Shown here piece after piece: positions 62,001 through 64,000 of a stretch of DNA of 64,000 bases. The stretch covers positions 17,535,719-17,599,718 of the forward strand of contig CM030834.1 of assembly GCA_018105865.1 (NCBI GenBank), read 5' to 3'. The DNA is from Metaphire vulgaris. Lineage: Eukaryota; Annelida; Clitellata; Crassiclitellata; Megascolecidae. Below the pieces are notes generated by a model. It made no database searches and had not been told where the DNA came from. It was given only the letters and a program-made list of their open reading frames with translations. Numbering within the stretch: the first letter of the stretch is position 1; the number at the start of each line of letters is the position of its first letter. The position numbers were made by a program, and so were the translations under genes.

Positions 62001-63407
62001 CCTTTGACTAGGTTGAACTTGTCCTCGGGCGAAGACCTGGCGAGGACTCTCAGCCGAGGCCAGATCTGGTCCAGGAGCGTCTGGTCCACCTGCGAGCAAC
62101 AAAGCGCGGCGTTAGGCGACATTGGATTTTGACGAATATGATTATATATGCAATCACGAAATCAGCCTGTTAAAAAGGCAAAGCTAGTCCCGTAATCGAG
62201 CGATACTGCTTATAACTGCTGTGTTCTGATAGGAACCGATTGCGCAACACCCAGTGTTTTATCCAGACTCCGGGCCTTTGGGGGGGGAGGGAAATTGAGG
62301 CTTTCGGGGGGAATCGACTTGGTTGGAGGGGAAAAGACACAGTTCAAACAGTTCAATGCAAAATTTGTGTAAGTGCTGAGATTTGGGGGGATTTTGGGGT
62401 TTGGGGGATCTCCCCTCCTAGCAGGCCTGTATAAAACACTGGCAACACCAAGTTGGCCGAGCTCAAAGGCTTAAGAAATTTTGAAGAACAGTCGATGCTG
62501 ATAAAAGTGACAGACAAAGCGTGCGTCACCGGCTGATGCCCGAAGCATTTGATAGTGGCGCCATAGAAGCTGATTCGCCGAGTCCTGTGAATGCTGAAAT
62601 AAGCGGATTAAACGACATTTGTCAATTATTGCCGATAGCACATTTTGCTTGAAAGAGAAATGTTGGCTCTTTATTTTTAATTCTACTGATCCCCGTAACT
62701 ATTAACATGTATAAGTCAGCTAATCGATATTCTTAGGCCTATGAGCCGAGGAGTCGATAACAACCAACAGATAATGTACCCACTGAGAAGGACGATGGTG
62801 GTGGTGGTGATGATGATGATGACGACGACGATGATCAGTGTTTATTCTAGCCACCTTGACATTGGGGGATTTTGAAATGTTTGGGGGGACAAGGTCTGAG
62901 TTTCCACACTTTTGGGAGGGAAATTTCCATCTCCCAGCCAAATATACAAAATTTTGAGGGAATTTTAAAACTTTTTTTTGGGGGGGGGGGAATTCCCCCT
63001 CCCAGAGAAGGCCTAGAATAAACACTGGATGATTATGATGATGATGACGACGACGACGATGATGATGATGAGCAGACGTGCTTTTTTCACCTATCCTATA
63101 CCTACCCATCGTCTGTACGAATGATGTATTGATGTATAGCAACGACGACGCAATAGACAGCTTAGACAAAAGGAGTCCAAAATGGGATATTAGTATTTTA
63201 GTATCGTGTCTTGTTTTGACTTACGTGTCCGTTTGCTTTCGATCGAATGCGTTCGTTGAACTCCGGACCTTCCATGACGAGAAATTCGTGCTGCTGGCTG
63301 AGTATTCCGCACTTGACGGCTATCGACCTGGCGGTGTTGACGTTGTCTCCGGTCACCATTCGTACCGTTATTCCGGCCTCCTGACATCGGCGGATCGCCT
63401 GAGGAAC
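56008..63407 (-). CDS. atp2b: plasma-membrane Ca2+-transporting ATPase (PMCA), 3' half of gene, partial
   Basis: Six minus-strand exons: 63407-63225, 62089-61895, 60204-60013, 59221-59008, 58181-57862 and 56190-56008, with consistent phases. They encode part of the P/N domain ([19 protein letters not shown]), the hinge [40 protein letters not shown], the M5/M6 region ([26 protein letters not shown] with the conserved M6 Asp), [11 protein letters not shown], and M7-M10 ([52 protein letters not shown]). P2B-type pumps export Ca2+ with calmodulin control. The last exon gives a 60-aa tail ([20 protein letters not shown] to NSTDA) without an obvious calmodulin-binding helix. The 5' part lies beyond 64000. 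Start and upstream exons are not visible. Confidence 0.93.
56338..56470 (+). repeat. GCATCAGCCGATG repeat family, copy 3
   Basis: ATGGCGCCACCATCGTAAGG, GACATCAGCCGATGACGCA and GTCAGATCAGCAGAGAGCAA match copies 1 and 2. A further short piece (GCCAAGCCAAACAAGTACG, ACCGGATCTGAAAGACTG) is at 57522-57568. Confidence 0.7.
56468..56990. repeat. AGTTTAACTA-rich degenerate repeat region
   Basis: Many TTAGTTAACTA/TTTAACTA motifs on both sides (56474-56620 and 56855-56985) bracket a unique core, an arrangement like a hAT with internal subterminal repeats. The outer ends GTGATGGGCAACTAGTT and TAGTTGTCCA...CATCGCTG are inverted; the right side is interrupted by the MITE at 56994. The right outer end would be TTGTCCATCGCTG at 57179-57191. 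Confidence 0.6.
56994..57178. mobile_element. hAT MITE (CAGTGGCGGCTCCA family), copy 4
   Basis: 185 bp with the perfect 8-bp target-site duplication GTTGTCCA (56986-56993, 57179-57186). It sits inside the right end of the AGTTTAACTA-rich element. Confidence 0.93.
57179..57861. other. ATP2B last intron, guanine-rich repeat stretch
   Basis: 57655-57790 has repeated GTAGCAGTGGGGGGA-like units. It lies between ATP2B exons 5 and 6 as numbered here. The minus-strand ORF running from exon 5 through this stretch is readthrough past the donor at 57861. Confidence 0.6.
59336..59511. mobile_element. hAT-like MITE (CAGTGTTTTATCCAG family), copy 1
   Basis: 176 bp with ends CAGTGTTTTATCCAGGCC and CTGGATAAAACACTG. 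The interior has CCCCCCAAATATCTCAGCAC and TTTTCCCCTCCAGCCAAGTC. It is in opposite orientation to 62252-62441. Target duplication weak (5 of 8). Confidence 0.82.
59639..59923. mobile_element. hAT-like MITE (CAGTGGCGTAGC family), copy 3
   Basis: 285 bp with ends CAGTGGCGTAGCGTAGG and CTCTACGCCACGG and the perfect 8-bp target-site duplication GGTGGAAC (59631-59638, 59924-59931). In the ATP2B intron. Confidence 0.85.
60650..61856 (-). mobile_element. hAT transposon relic with transposase C-terminus in ATP2B intron
   Basis: 1207 bp with inverted ends CAGTGATATTTCAGT and CTGAAATATCACTG and the perfect 8-bp target-site duplication GGTAACTG (60642-60649, 61857-61864). Subterminal TTTCTATTCAGTTTCAGTT repeats are stacked at both ends. 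The minus strand encodes hAT transposase pieces: [20 protein letters not shown] and [19 protein letters not shown] (61544-61239), then in another frame [20 protein letters not shown] and [16 protein letters not shown] (about 61160-61040), the dimerisation (hATC) region. Frameshifts show it is inactive. Confidence 0.92.
62252..62441. mobile_element. hAT-like MITE (CAGTGTTTTATCCAG family), copy 2
   Basis: 190 bp with the perfect 8-bp target-site duplication GCAACACC (62244-62251, 62442-62449). The ends are CAGTGTTTTATCCAGACTCC and GTATAAAACACTG. In the ATP2B intron. Confidence 0.9.
62495..62575 (-). repeat. GCATCAGCCGATG repeat family, minus-strand fragment
   Basis: TGCGTCACCGGCTGATGCCC and GATAGTGGCGCCATAGAAGC are the reverse complement of family blocks in the copies at 25560 and 56338. 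Confidence 0.65.
62836..63027. mobile_element. hAT-like MITE (CAGTGTTTATTCTAG relative) in a GAT microsatellite
   Basis: 192 bp with ends CAGTGTTTATTCTAGCC and GCCTAGAATAAACACTG. The guanine-rich interior resembles that of the CAGTGTTTTATCCAG family. It is inserted in (GAT/GAC)n (62797-62835, 63028-63071), so the target duplication cannot be told apart from the array. Confidence 0.82.
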
Positions 63408-63875
63408 CTACGGCCAACAGATGCACGCAATCAAGACTAATTATTGTCGTCGACTTTTATTAGCCAGGTTTTCTGGATATGATCCTGTTTGCCTGAATAG
63501 ATCAGTCGGACAGAAAATTATTAGAGCCTTCACTAAGATCTTCAGTGTATAAGTCAGACGCTGGGTTGATGATTAGAAAGATTCACTCTTTCCTAAATGT
63601 CTACAAGCATGGACTCGAGGAGAATGTAGCTTTCCACAAAACATCTGTTCAATCCTGCCCCTCCAAGCAAGAAGGGCCGACGAAATGAAAGAAAGTGCAG
63701 TACGATTGCATTTCTATAGCCTAAGGTGTGTGATTTTTAAGATGCATTATTTTAAGTTCGTTATGAAGACTTGAAATTTACGCTCAGAATCCTTTAAATT
63801 ACAACATACTTCAGACGTGCATGAGATTCACTGGTCCAGTCTGCGTAATGGATTTTACAACTGACTCGATGCAGA
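63408..63875. other. ATP2B intron, nothing recognised
   Basis: No exon with PMCA features or transposon ends could be found here. Confidence 0.5.
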
Positions 63876-64000
63876 CAGTAGCGTAGTTTTAGCCATGGGC
63901 GGCACACACCTGGGGCGGCAAATTTTGAGAAATTCATTGAATTTGAAGTGCTAAATTACAGTAATATTGCAGTGTGATATTTGACATTGTATATTTCTTC
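63876..64000. mobile_element. left end of CAGTGGCGTAGC-like element, cut by the window edge
   Basis: CAGTAGCGTAGTTTTAGCCA followed by GGGCGGCACACACCTGGGGC resembles the 5' end of the CAGTGGCGTA family. The right end is outside the window. Confidence 0.5.

Overview
This window is nuclear DNA of a multicellular animal. It has intron-split genes with GT/AG splice sites, long AT-rich introns and intergenic stretches, huge microsatellites and dense relics of DNA transposons, LINEs and SINEs. The gene set (ciliary CFAP43-like gene, NUPR1, an ASB-type ankyrin/SOCS protein, a KDM7-type histone demethylase, ARMC10 and a plasma-membrane calcium ATPase) suggests a marine invertebrate, most likely a deuterostome. 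The species cannot be named from the sequence alone. Protein identities below come from reading translations against known family motifs, not from a database search.

Layout. 1-6.9 kb: 5' end of a CFAP43-like gene on the minus strand, with a canonical RFX X-box just upstream of its start. Its first intron holds hAT elements, a LINE, a hAT nested in that LINE, and a ~1.07 kb pure (ATC)n array at the LINE 3' end. 7-16 kb: terminal-inverted-repeat elements around a compact intronless NUPR1 gene (minus strand), plus microsatellites and LINE 3' ends. 16.35-18.8 kb: a two-exon ankyrin/SOCS-box gene (plus strand). 18.9-22.7 kb: repeat-only DNA. 22.98-35.8 kb: a 13-exon KDM7 demethylase gene (plus strand, 497 aa, phases consistent throughout), with a 5S-rRNA-derived SINE, a tRNA-derived SINE and hAT elements in its introns. 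35.8-48.6 kb: no recognisable host gene; it holds a second SPIN-like hAT copy, a ~330 bp triplicate tandem repeat, a LINE reverse-transcriptase relic and a duplicated segment carrying a hAT insertion. 48.7-54.4 kb: a five-exon ARMC10 gene (plus strand, 336 aa). 56.0-64 kb: the 3' half of a plasma-membrane Ca2+ ATPase gene (minus strand, six exons, 5' part beyond the right edge), whose introns carry several hAT MITEs and a hAT transposase relic.

The genes do not form an operon or an obvious pathway; they are independent loci. The dominant theme is hAT-superfamily colonisation: at least twelve insertions keep a recognisable 8-bp target-site duplication, at least three carry degraded transposase, and two are nested in other repeats. 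I did not find an evident new molecular system. The most notable observations are the repeat biology (LINE tails that grew into microsatellites, SPIN-like elements, a 5S-derived SINE, CRE-bearing MITEs, a TAGGCC hexamer at a transposon junction) and the regulatory motifs near CFAP43, NUPR1 and the ASB gene.
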